The notes: generated by a model from the letters alone, not told the origin. Positions 1 through 7,793 are shown, counted from the stretch's first letter. The stretch: DNA of 40,340 nucleotides from Actinomycetota bacterium (GCA_005884125.1 VAXP01000117.1:19046-59385); one strand, 5' to 3'. Translations and numbers: made by a program.

Positions 1-68
1 ACGGCGGCGTCGGCGGGGCTCACCGTGCGGGGATCGAAGCCGCACACGGGGCAGGGGCCAGGCTCCAT
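1..68 (-). CDS. DinB-like family protein, N-terminal fragment (runs off the window)
   Basis: Only the first 22 or so codons are present. The minus-strand reading starts at an ATG at 68, preceded by an AAGGA box about 7 bases upstream. It begins MEPGPCPVCGFDPRTVSPAD, with a CPVCGFD knuckle that I recall from the start of actinobacterial DinB-like proteins. DinB-like proteins are small helical bundles, some of them thiol-dependent metalloenzymes, but no catalytic part is visible here. The gene is divergent from the hydrolase at 114 with a 45-base gap, so the two share a promoter region. The assignment rests on a short N-terminal motif only. Confidence 0.5.
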   Translation of the reverse strand, partial: MEPGPCPVCGFDPRTVSPADAA

Positions 69-113
69 CTCACCGTCCTTCGCTCTCGGGCCCTGACGGT
101 AACGTCGCACGCC

Positions 114-1034
114 GTGTCCACGACCATCGCACCCGGCGTGCTGCAGATCGACACCCTCCTCGGCGGCTGGGAGCGCATGACCGCGGGCTACCTGCTGCAG
201 GGAGAGTCTCCCGTGCTGGTGGAGACGGGCAGCCAGAGCTCGGTCCCGGCGCTGCTGCAGGCACTGGCCGAGCTGGGGGTGGGAGCGGGCGACCTGGCCG
301 GCGTGGTCGTGACCCACATCCACCTGGACCACGCCGGCGGCGTGGGCGACGTGGCCCGGGCCTTCCCCGACGCCACCGTCTACGTGCACGAGAAGGGGGC
401 CAGGCACCTGGCCGATCCCTCACGGCTCGTCTCGTCCGCGGCACGCGTGTACGGCGACCTCCTGGACGGGCTCTACGGCCGCCTCGACCCCACACCGGTG
501 GAGCGCATCCACGTGCTGCTCGACGGGGAGGAGCTCAAGGTCTCGCCCTCCCGCACCCTCACCGCCGTCGACTCCCCGGGCCACGCCAAGCACCACCTGG
601 GCCTGCACGACTCGGAGACCGGAGTCCTCTTCGTGGGCGATGCCGTGGGCGTGCGCCTGCCCGACGTGGGCGTGCTCAGACCCGCCACCCCGCCCCCCGA
701 CTTCGACCTGGACCAGGCCGTGGACTCACTGCGGCGCTTCGCGGCGCGCCGGCCCACCGGCGTCGCCCTGGCCCACTACGGCCTGGTACCCAACCACGAG
801 ACCATCCTGCAGGAGGCGGAGGAGACCCTCCGGCGGTGGGCCGAGGTGGCCGAGCGGGCCTGGCGCTCAGGGGAGGACATCGCCGGGGCCCTCGACGCCG
901 CCTTCGGCCCCTCCCTCACCTCGGTCGACCCCGCCCAGCGCGAGAAGCTGGAGACGCTCAACGGCATCCATTCCAACGCGGCCGGCTTCCGGCGCTGGCT
1001 GGAGAACCGAGAGCAGCATTCTCCCCAGCCCTGA
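114..1034 (+). CDS. Metallo-beta-lactamase-fold metallohydrolase
   Basis: A 306-residue protein with the MBL-fold metal motif THIHLDHAGG (H68, H70, D72, H73) and later metal-site motifs around SPGHAKHH and FVGDAVG. This family hydrolyses esters, thioesters or lactones at a di-metal centre; the substrate cannot be read from sequence. There is no signal peptide, so it is probably cytoplasmic. The GTG start at 114 follows a TAACGT box (100-105) by 8 bases and has no clear Shine-Dalgarno, which suggests a leaderless or nearly leaderless message. The stop TGA directly abuts the ATG of the cupredoxin gene (TGAATG), so the two are probably co-translated. Confidence 0.85.
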   Translation: MSTTIAPGVLQIDTLLGGWERMTAGYLLQGESPVLVETGSQSSVPALLQALAELGVGAGDLAGVVVTHIHLDHAGGVGDVARAFPDATVYVHEKGARHLADPSRLVSSAARVYGDLLDGLYGRLDPTPVERIHVLLDGEELKVSPSRTLTAVDSPGHAKHHLGLHDSETGVLFVGDAVGVRLPDVGVLRPATPPPDFDLDQAVDSLRRFAARRPTGVALAHYGLVPNHETILQEAEETLRRWAEVAERAWRSGEDIAGALDAAFGPSLTSVDPAQREKLETLNGIHSNAAGFRRWLENREQHSPQP

Positions 1035-1436
1035 ATGGCCGGGGCCGGGTCCGCAGGGGCGCAGAGGTCGTGGGCCCGCGCCCGGCGTTGGTCCCGGAGC
1101 CGAGGGGCGCCGGGGGCGCTCGCCGCGCTGGCTCTGGTGTGCGCAGGCTGCGGATCGGGCGGGGGTGCGTCGCCCCCCGCGGCCAGCGCCGCCGACGTCA
1201 CCGTGACCCTGCGCAACGTCGCCTTCAACCCGGCGCGGGTGTCGGTGCGGGCCGGGCAGACCGTGCTCTGGCGCTGGGCCGACGGCGGCGTGCCCCACAA
1301 CGTCGACTTCGGTGCGGTGACGAGCGGCGACCCGACCACCTCGGGCACCTACCGGCGCACCTTCGCTGCTCCCGGGTCCTTCCCGTACCGCTGCGACGTC
1401 CACGACGGCATGAAGGGCACCGTCGTGGTCGGCTGA
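1035..1436 (+). CDS. Cupredoxin (plastocyanin-like) lipoprotein
   Basis: A 133-residue exported copper protein. The N-terminus is Arg-rich, followed by a hydrophobic stretch and a lipobox-like LVCAGC, so C39 (or C36) would be lipidated. The mature part has a type-1 copper site: H88 in VPHNV, C120, H123 and M126 in YRCDVHDGMKG. Length and ligand spacing fit a single plastocyanin/azurin-type domain, a one-electron carrier on the outer face of the membrane. It starts immediately after the stop of the MBL-fold gene. The electron partner is unknown; no oxidase gene is adjacent. Confidence 0.85.
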   Translation: MAGAGSAGAQRSWARARRWSRSRGAPGALAALALVCAGCGSGGGASPPAASAADVTVTLRNVAFNPARVSVRAGQTVLWRWADGGVPHNVDFGAVTSGDPTTSGTYRRTFAAPGSFPYRCDVHDGMKGTVVVG

Positions 1437-1509
1437 CCCGCTGCGCCCGCGGCCTGTTCTCGGCCCAAGGGGATTAGGCCGCGGGACATGTGGGAACAGC
1501 TCAGCCCGA

Positions 1510-1830
1510 GTGGCCGTGGGTTCCCCGATGCACAAGCCGGACAAACCGGACGAGCGCCCTCACCGGGGCGCGCCCGGCCCGGAGCAGGATCCGGCCACGT
1601 CCTGGATGACCTTCGCCTACTGCAGGGGCGCCGACCCCGAGGTCTTCTTTCCCCACGACGGCGTGGGCGTGGAGGTGGCGTCGCGCATATGCGTGGGCTG
1701 TCCCGTGCGCGAGCCCTGCCTGGAGTACGCCCTGGCCCATCGCATCGAGGACGGGGTGTGGGGCGGCCTCTCCGAGCGGGCCCGCCGGCGCCTGCTGGCG
1801 AGCCGGGCCGCGACTGGAGGGTCTCGGTAG
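1510..1830 (+). CDS. WhiB-family iron-sulfur transcriptional regulator
   Basis: A 106-residue protein with the four cysteines of the WhiB family: C38, then C61-x2-C64-x5-C70, which bind a [4Fe-4S] cluster, followed by the GVWGG turn (GVWGGLSER) and an Arg-rich tail (RARRRLL). WhiB proteins occur only in actinobacteria and their phages and usually act by binding the primary sigma factor. The start could be GTG at 1510 or ATG at 1528; neither has a strong ribosome site, and both keep all conserved residues. Which WhiB subgroup this is cannot be told by eye. Confidence 0.9.
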   Translation: MAVGSPMHKPDKPDERPHRGAPGPEQDPATSWMTFAYCRGADPEVFFPHDGVGVEVASRICVGCPVREPCLEYALAHRIEDGVWGGLSERARRRLLASRAATGGSR

Positions 1831-1846
1831 TCCGTAGGACCCATCT

Positions 1847-1874
1847 GTCACCGCTAGATCTGGCTAGATGTGAC
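1847..1874. promoter_or_regulatory. 28-bp dyad between whiB and the response regulator
   Basis: A symmetric element GTCAC-N2-CTAG-N6-CTAG-N2-GTGAC lies 16 bases after the WhiB gene and 71 bases before the response-regulator gene. It also contains the direct repeat GCTAGAT twice (1853-1859 and 1863-1869), exactly 10 bases apart. It could be a dimer-binding operator or a weak hairpin. No U-run follows, so an operator is the more likely reading; the binding protein is unknown. Confidence 0.45.
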
Positions 1875-1945
1875 TACAGGCGGGGGAGCCCCCGACCGAA
1901 GACTGAGTCAGGAGCGGTGGGCACCCCGGCCCCACCGAAGCGAGC

Positions 1946-2413
1946 ATGACCGAGCCTGGACAGCCAGTAGAGATGGGCATCGCCGAGGATCTGGCCGGCG
2001 CCGGCGCAGCGCCCGGGGCCGACGGCGAGCCCGTCCGGGTGGTTGTGGTGGACGACGACCACGACGTGCAGGACCTCCTCGAGTTCATGTTCGAGGTCGA
2101 CGGGCGCTTCCAGGTGGTGGGCCGGGCCGGCGACGGGGCCGAGGCCCTCAGCCTGGTCGAGGAGCTCCGGCCCGACGCCGTGGTGCTGGACCTGCAGCTG
2201 CCGGGGATGGGGGGCCTCACCGCCCTTCCCCTCATCCGGCGCCGGGCCCCCGCGACCCGCATCGTCGTGTTCTCCGCCTTTCCCGACCCCTACACCCTGG
2301 TGGACGTGCTCCAGCTCGGCGCCGACGGCTACCTCAACAAGGGCACCACCTGGCAGGAGCTCGTCCCCACCCTGGCCGCGCTCTGCCGGCTCCCGAGCCC
2401 CCTGCCCGCTTGA
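1946..2413 (+). CDS. Receiver-domain-only response regulator
   Basis: A 155-residue protein: about 30 poorly conserved residues, then one complete receiver domain. The acidic pocket is D36-D37 in VVDDDHD, the phospho-acceptor is D82 in VVLDLQLPGM, the switch residue is S110 in VVFSAF, and K132 in YLNKG is the conserved lysine. No output domain follows; only some 20 residues remain after the receiver fold. It should therefore act by protein contact, as CheY-like regulators do. No histidine kinase gene lies in the window. The stop is 72 bases before the MarR gene. Confidence 0.85.
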   Translation: MTEPGQPVEMGIAEDLAGAGAAPGADGEPVRVVVVDDDHDVQDLLEFMFEVDGRFQVVGRAGDGAEALSLVEELRPDAVVLDLQLPGMGGLTALPLIRRRAPATRIVVFSAFPDPYTLVDVLQLGADGYLNKGTTWQELVPTLAALCRLPSPLPA

Positions 2414-2461
2414 GCAGCGGTCGGGCCCCGAGGCGCAGGCGGCGGAGGTAGAGGTGAACTG

Positions 2462-2480
2462 GTTAGTCTGGTAAACTAAC
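2462..2480. promoter_or_regulatory. Palindromic operator and promoter of the MarR gene
   Basis: GTTAGT (2462-2467) and ACTAAC (2475-2480) form a perfect inverted repeat with a 7-base spacer, just upstream of the MarR GTG at 2486. The repeat contains TAAACT (2472-2477), a good actinobacterial -10 box 8 bases before the start codon. This arrangement suggests a leaderless promoter blocked by the MarR dimer itself. MarR autoregulation through such dyads is common; the specific pairing here is inferred from position. Confidence 0.6.
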
Positions 2481-2485
2481 TATCC

Positions 2486-2968
2486 GTGACCGCGCCACGC
2501 ATCCTGGGCCCGCAGCCGAGGCAGGCGAACGAGGGGAGCGGGGGCGAGAGCATCACCGCCATGGCCGCCCGCCTGCGCCTGAGCGCCACCCGCCTGGCCC
2601 GCCAGCTGCGCCAGCAGAGCGACGCCGGTCTGTCGCCCAGCCAGCTCTCGGCCCTGGCCACCATCGGCCTGCGCGGACCCCTCACCCTGGGCGCCCTGGC
2701 CGACCACGAGCGGGTGGCGCCGCCGACGGTGACAAAGGCCGTGGCCAAGCTCGAGGCGGGTGGGCTGGTTCAGCGCCGCCTCGACCCGACCGACCGGCGT
2801 GTCGCTCTGGTGTCGACCACCGCCAAGGGTGAGGCCACCTTGGCCAGGCTGCGCCAGCGCAAGAACGTGTGGCTGGCCGCCCGCCTGGCCGAGCTCGACG
2901 CCGAGCAGCGTGCCCGGCTGGGAGCGGCGCTCGACGTTCTCGACGCGCTCACCCGGGACGCCACGTGA
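2486..2968 (+). CDS. MarR-family transcriptional regulator
   Basis: A 160-residue winged-helix protein. The recognition region LTLGALADHERVAPPTVTKA (about residues 69-88) is followed by the wing motif DPTDRRVALV, both typical of MarR. Flanking helices would form the dimer interface. Its stop overlaps the GTG of the MFS transporter gene (GTGA), so the regulator and pump are translationally coupled. That pairing usually means that a small toxic ligand relieves repression of the efflux gene. The ligand is not predictable. Confidence 0.9.
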   Translation: MTAPRILGPQPRQANEGSGGESITAMAARLRLSATRLARQLRQQSDAGLSPSQLSALATIGLRGPLTLGALADHERVAPPTVTKAVAKLEAGGLVQRRLDPTDRRVALVSTTAKGEATLARLRQRKNVWLAARLAELDAEQRARLGAALDVLDALTRDAT

Positions 2969-4314
2969 CCCGCGTCCGCGTCGCGGCCGGGGAGACCTTC
3001 AGGTCGCTCAGGGTCCGCAACTTCCGCCTCTTCTTCACCGGCCAGCTGATCTCCCAGATAGGCAACTGGCTCACCCTGGTGACCCAGACCCTGCTGGTGC
3101 TGAAGCTCACCAACAGCGGCATCGCCCTGGGTGCGTTGGCCGCGGCCCAGTTCGGCCCCGTGCTCGTGCTCGGCCCCTGGGCCGGGCTCGTGGCCGACCG
3201 CTCGGATAAGCGCAGGCTGCTGCTCATCGTGCAGACCATCGCCATGGCCCAGTCCTTCGCCCTGGCCGCCCTGGCCTTCAGCGGCCATCCTCCGGTGCTG
3301 GCCGTCTACGCGGTGGCCCTGGTCGGCGGCCTCACCGTGTCCTTCGACAACCCCGCCCGCCGGGCCTTCGTGTCCGAGATGGTGCCCGAGACCGACATCA
3401 ACAACGCCGTGTCCCTCAACAGCGCTCTCATGACGTCGTCCCGGGTGGTGGGCCCCGCGCTGGCCGGCCTGCTGGTGGTCACCGTGGGCTTCGGCTGGTG
3501 CTTCCTCGCTGACGGGCTGTCCTATCTGGCGGTGCTGGCCGGCCTGTGGATGATCCGCAGCGGCGAGCTCCGTACCGCGCCGGTGACGGCCAAGGCCAAG
3601 CGCCAGGTCCGAGCCGGGTTGCGCTACGCCCGCAACGTCCCACAGCTCTGGGCTCCCCTGATGATGATGGCCGTCGTCGGCACCCTGTCCTACAACTTCC
3701 AGACCGTCTTTCCGCTCTTCACCACCCGGGACCTGCACGGGACGGGGACCACCTACCCGCTGTTGTTCTCGGTGGTCAGCCTGGGCGCGCTGGCCGGCGC
3801 GCTGGGCACGGCCAGGCGCAGGAGCATCAGCGTCCGGGCCGTTGCGTTGTCCGCGGTCGGCTACGGCGTGGCCATGGCCCTCATGGCGGTGGCGCCCAAC
3901 CAGGCCACGGCCTTCGCGGCGGGAGTGGTGCTCGGCGTGACCAGCATCGCCTTCCTCACCGCGTCCACCGCCATCGTGCAGATCGAAGCGGCGCCGGAGA
4001 TGAGAGGGCGCGTCCTCGCCCTCCAGGCGATGTTGTTCCTGGGCAGCACCCCCATCGGCGGCCCCATCGTGGGCCTCATCTCGCAGCAGCTCGGGGCTCG
4101 CTACGCCATCGGCCTCGGCGCCCTGGCCGCCCTGGGCGCGGGAGCGTGGGGTCTGGCCAAGGCCCGGGGCGCGGTCCCCCGGATGCTCACGGTCAGCCAG
4201 GTGGGGGAGGCCACCGCCGGCGCGCTGCGCGAGAACGCGACGGGCGTGCCCGCCATCAGGACCGCGCCGGCGCCCTCCCCTGTCGACGCAGAGCTCGGCG
4301 CCCGGGTCTCCTGA
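2965..4314 (+). CDS. MFS drug-efflux-type transporter (EntS/TetV-like)
   Basis: About 449 residues if translation starts at GTG 2965, the start chosen because it overlaps the MarR stop. It opens with SLRVRNFRLFFTGQLISQIG, a hallmark of the 12-helix MFS_3/EntS-type exporters, and has the loop 2-3 motif GLVADRSDKRR. Hydrophobic segments are spaced as expected for 12 membrane helices. It is predicted to export small molecules using the proton gradient from the cytoplasmic membrane. The open frame extends further upstream but that part is inside the MarR gene. Confidence 0.88.
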   Translation: MTRVRVAAGETFRSLRVRNFRLFFTGQLISQIGNWLTLVTQTLLVLKLTNSGIALGALAAAQFGPVLVLGPWAGLVADRSDKRRLLLIVQTIAMAQSFALAALAFSGHPPVLAVYAVALVGGLTVSFDNPARRAFVSEMVPETDINNAVSLNSALMTSSRVVGPALAGLLVVTVGFGWCFLADGLSYLAVLAGLWMIRSGELRTAPVTAKAKRQVRAGLRYARNVPQLWAPLMMMAVVGTLSYNFQTVFPLFTTRDLHGTGTTYPLLFSVVSLGALAGALGTARRRSISVRAVALSAVGYGVAMALMAVAPNQATAFAAGVVLGVTSIAFLTASTAIVQIEAAPEMRGRVLALQAMLFLGSTPIGGPIVGLISQQLGARYAIGLGALAALGAGAWGLAKARGAVPRMLTVSQVGEATAGALRENATGVPAIRTAPAPSPVDAELGARVS

Positions 4315-4464
4315 TCCACCTTCCACCGTCGCCGCCGGAGGAATTTCTGGCTCGGCGGTCGACCGGCGCCCGCCGTTCGTAGGGGGCCATCCCGACCCGA
4401 GTGCCGGCCCGCAGAATGCTTTACTTCGGGGCGTGGCCCGTCCTCTGACCGGTAACGGCCCCCG

Positions 4465-5949
4465 GTGAGCGGGTGGTGGTCCGGCGCCGCTCGACGGGCC
4501 CGCGGGGCCATCGTCGTCGTCGCCGTTGTTGTCGTCGCCGGTGGATGCAGCAGCACCAGGCGCGTCGCCCGGCCCCCGGCGCCAACCACCACCGAGCGAA
4601 CCGTCCCCCCGGTGGCGACCTCCGCCGCGCCGACCGTCCCCACGACCGCGGCTCCGGCCGCGGCTCCGGCCGCGAAGGGCGCGGCGGCGTTCGTGTCGCC
4701 GATCAGGCTGGACAACCGGCCCACCCCGGTGGCCGGCGACACCAACGGCGAGATGCCCGCACGCGACCTGGTGGGGGTGGCGCCCAACTGCGTGGCCAGC
4801 CGGGCCGCGGCGCCCAGCCTGGGGCTGCTGTTCGCAACCGCCCGTGACAAGGGCGTCGTCCTCGGCGCCAGGGAGTGCTACCGACCCCTGTCCGGTCAGG
4901 TGGCGGTCAAGCGCAGCGTGACGGCCGCCGGAAACAGCGCCTGCGCCGCGCCCGTGGCCACGAGCCCGTCAGGAGCCCCGAAGGGCACCTCGATGCACGG
5001 GTGGGGCAAGGCCGCCGACTTCACCGACGCCGACGGGAGCGTCGCCTTCGGCTCGCCCGGCGATCGCTTCCTCAACGCCGAGGCCGAACGCTTCGGCTGG
5101 AACCACCCGGGTTGGGCCCGGCCCGGAGGCAGCGCCTGCCCGGAGGCGTGGCACTGGGAGTGGGTCGGCGACGGTGGCATCCTCCACGACTCGCCCATCA
5201 GGGCCGATGTGGTGGCCCTCCTGCCCAGTTCCGACGGCCAGGGGTACTCGACCGTGACTGGCCTCGGCACCGTGACCCAGCACGGCGACGCGCAGGACTC
5301 CGGCTCGGCCGAGCGCTCGACCTTGGCCTGGCTGGTGGTCGGCGGAGCCCGTACGCCCGACGGCCACGGCTACTGGCTGGTGGGCTTGGACGGCTCCGTT
5401 CTGTCCTTCGGCACGGCGGGATCGTTCGGGTCGGCCGGCCCCGGACCGCCGGCCAGTCCGATCGTCGGCATGGCTGCCACCCCCGACGGTCGCGGCTACT
5501 GGCTGGTCGGATCCGACGGGCGGATCTCCGGCTTGGGCGACGCCGGTGCGTTCGGCTCGCCCGCTTCATCGGGGCAATCCCCGCGCCGGCCCGTGGTCGG
5601 GATGGCCGCCACCCCTGGCGGTCGCGGCTACTGGGTGGTGTCGGCGGAGGGCGGCGTGTTCGGCTACGGCGACGCCGGCTTCTACGGGGCGGCATCGGGC
5701 CGGTCCCTGCCCGCGCCGGTGGTGGCCATGGCCTCCACGCCCGACGGTCGGGGCTACTGGTTGGCGGGCGCAGACGGCTCGGTGTACGCCTTCGGGACCG
5801 CCCCGACGCTCGGCTCCGCCGCGGCCAGGACGCTGGCCCAACCGGTGGTCGCCATCGCGCCGACGCCGTCCGGGCGGGGGTACTGGCTCTGCGCCGCGGA
5901 CGGCGGCGTGTTCAGCTACGGCGACGCCGCTTACTACGGAGCCGGCTAG
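4465..5949 (+). CDS. Secreted M15/VanY-type D,D-carboxypeptidase with C-terminal GYWLV repeats
   Basis: A 494-residue lipoprotein. The N-terminal hydrophobic segment ends in VVAGGC (lipid Cys 28), followed by a Thr/Pro/Ala linker to about residue 75. The peptidase part has SMHGWGKAAD (H178, D185) and EAWHWEW (E227, H230), matching the SxHxxGxAxD and ExWH zinc motifs of VanY enzymes that trim the terminal D-Ala of peptidoglycan stem peptides. From about residue 254 there are five clear repeats of about 42 residues, each beginning GxGYWxV and ending near a FGxAxxxGS turn, plus one degenerate first copy; the last is a half repeat. The repeat number suggests a six-bladed propeller for wall or glycan binding, which is inference. 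It starts with GTG, 150 bases after the MFS gene. Confidence 0.85.
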   Translation: MSGWWSGAARRARGAIVVVAVVVVAGGCSSTRRVARPPAPTTTERTVPPVATSAAPTVPTTAAPAAAPAAKGAAAFVSPIRLDNRPTPVAGDTNGEMPARDLVGVAPNCVASRAAAPSLGLLFATARDKGVVLGARECYRPLSGQVAVKRSVTAAGNSACAAPVATSPSGAPKGTSMHGWGKAADFTDADGSVAFGSPGDRFLNAEAERFGWNHPGWARPGGSACPEAWHWEWVGDGGILHDSPIRADVVALLPSSDGQGYSTVTGLGTVTQHGDAQDSGSAERSTLAWLVVGGARTPDGHGYWLVGLDGSVLSFGTAGSFGSAGPGPPASPIVGMAATPDGRGYWLVGSDGRISGLGDAGAFGSPASSGQSPRRPVVGMAATPGGRGYWVVSAEGGVFGYGDAGFYGAASGRSLPAPVVAMASTPDGRGYWLAGADGSVYAFGTAPTLGSAAARTLAQPVVAIAPTPSGRGYWLCAADGGVFSYGDAAYYGAG

Positions 5950-6044
5950 CCCGGTGAAAAGTTCTTGGAACGGAGTTGGTTCCAGCACGCAAGAGGGCGA
6001 ACTGCGAATCGCGTCTCGGCGAATCGAGGCTCTTGCGTTCGGCC

Positions 6045-6287
6045 TCAGCTGGCGCGCGAGAGTGCTCTCGCTGCTTCCTCGGCGCTGATCCGCTCGAAGT
6101 GAACTTGGCCGTCGTCGTCGACCCGACGGATCCGGACCCAGGACCAGAATCGCGCTGTGCCGGCGACTAGAACCGCTCCCTCTACGATCGCCGAAGGCTC
6201 GTCCGCGTGGCGGAGAAGGCTCCAGTTGTACCCTTCGTCGTCCTCGTTGTTGAGGTCCGCTCGCAGGGCGATCGGCGGAGCCGTCAT
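6045..6287 (-). CDS. Conserved hypothetical protein, about 80 residues (downstream partner)
   Basis: Reads MTAPPIALRADLNNEDDEGY at the start and ends in ISAEEAARALSRAS. It looks like a compact acidic alpha/beta protein with no signal peptide or known motif. Its ATG (6287) overlaps the TGA of the upstream gene as ATGA, so the two are translationally coupled. I recall similar short proteins next to the same neighbour in other actinobacteria, but no function is known to me. The high codon third-position GC supports it as a real gene. Confidence 0.7.
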   Translation of the reverse strand: MTAPPIALRADLNNEDDEGYNWSLLRHADEPSAIVEGAVLVAGTARFWSWVRIRRVDDDGQVHFERISAEEAARALSRAS

Positions 6288-6690
6288 CTGGAGCCTCCTG
6301 GAGGTTCGGTCGGGTTGCGGATGATCCTGTGCGGACAGGCGACAAGCCGGGCAACCAGCTCGTCGATGTCCTGATGCACCACATCGTAATGGGGACTCTG
6401 GCCGGTATCCCACAGGTCGAGCCCGCTGGCGAGGACGTCGCCGGCCCGGAACACGACGAGCCACCGCGCCCCGGACAGCTTGTTGGACGCGATCCACGCC
6501 ACATCGAACCCGCCCACCTCGGCGAAGACCGAGACCCCCCAGTAGCCGTGATCTCGAAGTTGTCTACTGCGTCGTCGCGCAGAGCCTCGGGGTCGAGCAG
6601 GTCGCCACGCACGATCAGCGTGGCCGCGTCGGGGACCGGCTCTCCACGCCGGGCCCGCTGCTTCTTCGGTTGGCCGGCCATCAATGGCAT
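6284..6690 (-). pseudogene. Conserved hypothetical gene split by an apparent one-base deletion
   Basis: The N-terminal half starts at ATG 6690 or 6681 (MAGQPKKQRARRGEPVPDAA) and reads well to ...DNFEIT near 6552. The natural continuation, GYWGVSVFAEVGGFDVAW and on to the TGA at 6284, is in another frame. Restoring one G at about 6552, in the run read as ATCACG-GCTAC on the minus strand, joins both halves into a protein of about 135 residues with a continuous sense: cores such as NKLSGARWLVVFRAGDVL and DTGQSPHYDVVHQDIDELV. It is either a recent frameshift or a sequencing error. It overlaps the next gene by four bases. Family function is unknown. A longer start in another frame upstream cannot be excluded. 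Confidence 0.6.
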
Positions 6691-7097
6691 GCTCGCCGCT
6701 TCGGCGGTAGGTCGGGGTGGATGGCACCGACGCGATCGCGAGATCGCCGGCAGGCACCACGACGCGGCGAACGAAATCGCACACCGGGCGGCGCGCGGCC
6801 TTGGGGTCGGTGCAGTAGCGGGACGCCTGGGTGGCGGCGAAGCGAACAACCGCTTGGGCGGTCTTGCTGGGAGCGGGTCGACGCGAACGCGGCGAGTGGC
6901 GAAAGCGCGCTTCAGAGGCCGCGGTTCTCGCACCCCATTCGCACCCCAGTTTTTCGCTCGCACCCCATCCGCACCCCACCATCGCGGCCTCTGCTGGCCA
7001 CGAATGGCGAGTGCAGGACAGCAGCGGCCAGAGGGCTCAGCGGCCTGGAAATGCAGCGTGACCTGGGCCTTCGGTACGAGCACCCAGGTCACGGCCG
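6691..7097. other. 407-base region without an assigned gene
   Basis: The minus strand here has an open frame with coding-like codon use that reads KTAQAVVRFAATQASRYCTD and continues to STPTYRR. It has no recognisable family and no convincing start, and it runs in a different frame into the hypothetical gene below. It may be the eroded end of an older gene next to the tRNA. The region also contains the repeat structure at 6913-6993. I see no integrase, transposase or terminator. Confidence 0.35.
6913..6993. repeat. Inverted repeat enclosing a duplicated 22-bp unit
   Basis: CAGAGGCCGCG (6913-6923) and CGCGGCCTCTG (6983-6993) are perfect 11-base inverted copies. Between them a 22-base unit built from CGCACCCCA blocks occurs twice, at 6927-6948 and 6957-6978, with one mismatch and a 30-base period. 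The structure lies about 105 bases from tRNA-Ser(CGA). It could be a binding-site array, a stable hairpin or the remains of an integration site; no protein is identified for any of these. Confidence 0.55.
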
Positions 7098-7183
7098 CGG
7101 AGGGAGTGGGATTTGAACCCACGGTGCCCAAAGGACACAACGGTTTTCGAGACCGTCCGATTCGGCCGCTCTCGCATCCCTCC
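7098..7183 (-). tRNA. tRNA-Ser (anticodon CGA)
   Basis: An 86-base class II tRNA. The acceptor stem pairs GGAGGGA (7183-7177) with TCCCTCC (7105-7099), and the discriminator base is G, as in serine tRNAs. The anticodon loop CTCGAAA lies between ACGGT and ACCGT arms and gives anticodon CGA (reads UCG). There is a long variable arm, and the T-loop sequence GGTTCAAATCC is standard. CCA is not encoded. It lies 11 bases downstream of tadA on the same strand and is probably co-transcribed with it. Confidence 0.95.
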
Positions 7184-7194
7184 GGCGGCGGAGG

Positions 7195-7668
7195 TTACCC
7201 GGTGCGTTTCGCGGCGAAAAAGGCCTCCAGCAACGCCGCGGCCCGGGAGGCGCCCACCCCCGGGAGAACGGCGACCTCATGGTTGAGGCGGGGGTCCACG
7301 CACACGTTGTAAAGCGACCCGCAGGCTCCGGCCTTGGGATCGGCCGCCCCGAAGACCAGCCGCGCCACACGGGCCGCGACCAGGGCGCCCGCGCACATGA
7401 GGCAGGGCTCGAGCGTGACGAAGACGGTCGCACCTTCGAGACGCCAGCTCCCGGCCGCCCGGGCCGCGTCCTGCAGGGCCAGTAGCTCGGCGTGGGCGGT
7501 GGGGTCGCCCCGCCGCTCGCGTTCGTTGTGCCTGGCCGCGACTACCTCTCCCGCCATGGTCACCACCGCCCCCACGGGGACGTCGCCGTGGGTCAGGGCG
7601 GCCTCGGCCTCGGCCAGGGCCCGCTCCATGGCTCCTTCGTCGCTGATGGCGGGCACCACGGCCAGCAC
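7195..7668 (-). CDS. tadA: tRNA-specific adenosine deaminase TadA
   Basis: A 157-residue zinc deaminase. H59-A-E61 (TAHAELLAL) supplies a zinc ligand and the catalytic glutamate, and C89/C92 in TLEPCLMCAGA complete the zinc site. TadA converts A34 to inosine in tRNA-Arg(ACG) so that one tRNA reads several Arg codons; it is usually essential. The later RLVFGAADPKAGACGS segment is also diagnostic. The GTG start at 7668 gives a slightly long N-terminus; a start nearer MERALAEAE is possible. tRNA-Ser(CGA) follows at once. In many bacteria tadA sits beside SRP RNA-dnaX-recR, which here lie 17 kb away. Confidence 0.95.
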   Translation of the reverse strand: MLAVVPAISDEGAMERALAEAEAALTHGDVPVGAVVTMAGEVVAARHNERERRGDPTAHAELLALQDAARAAGSWRLEGATVFVTLEPCLMCAGALVAARVARLVFGAADPKAGACGSLYNVCVDPRLNHEVAVLPGVGASRAAALLEAFFAAKRTG

Positions 7669-7793
7669 GGTAGGCGCACGCCGGACCGGACCGGGTCGGG
7701 GGCAGGAATCACGACCGCAGCCGTCGAATTCCGGGCCGAGCGGGTCGGACCCGTTCGGGCGGCGCTGGGGCTGTCCGGGCGGGACCTCCCACG

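Noticed and set aside
2770-4326. Long minus-strand open frame of over 500 codons opposite the MFS gene
   Set aside because: It is antisense to a clear transporter gene; the His/Gly/Gln-rich, low-complexity translation is what GC-rich codon bias produces on the opposite strand.
6691-7097. CRISPR-like array from the repeated CGCACCCCA blocks
   Set aside because: Only two copies of a 22-base unit with an 8-base gap; no array structure and no cas genes.
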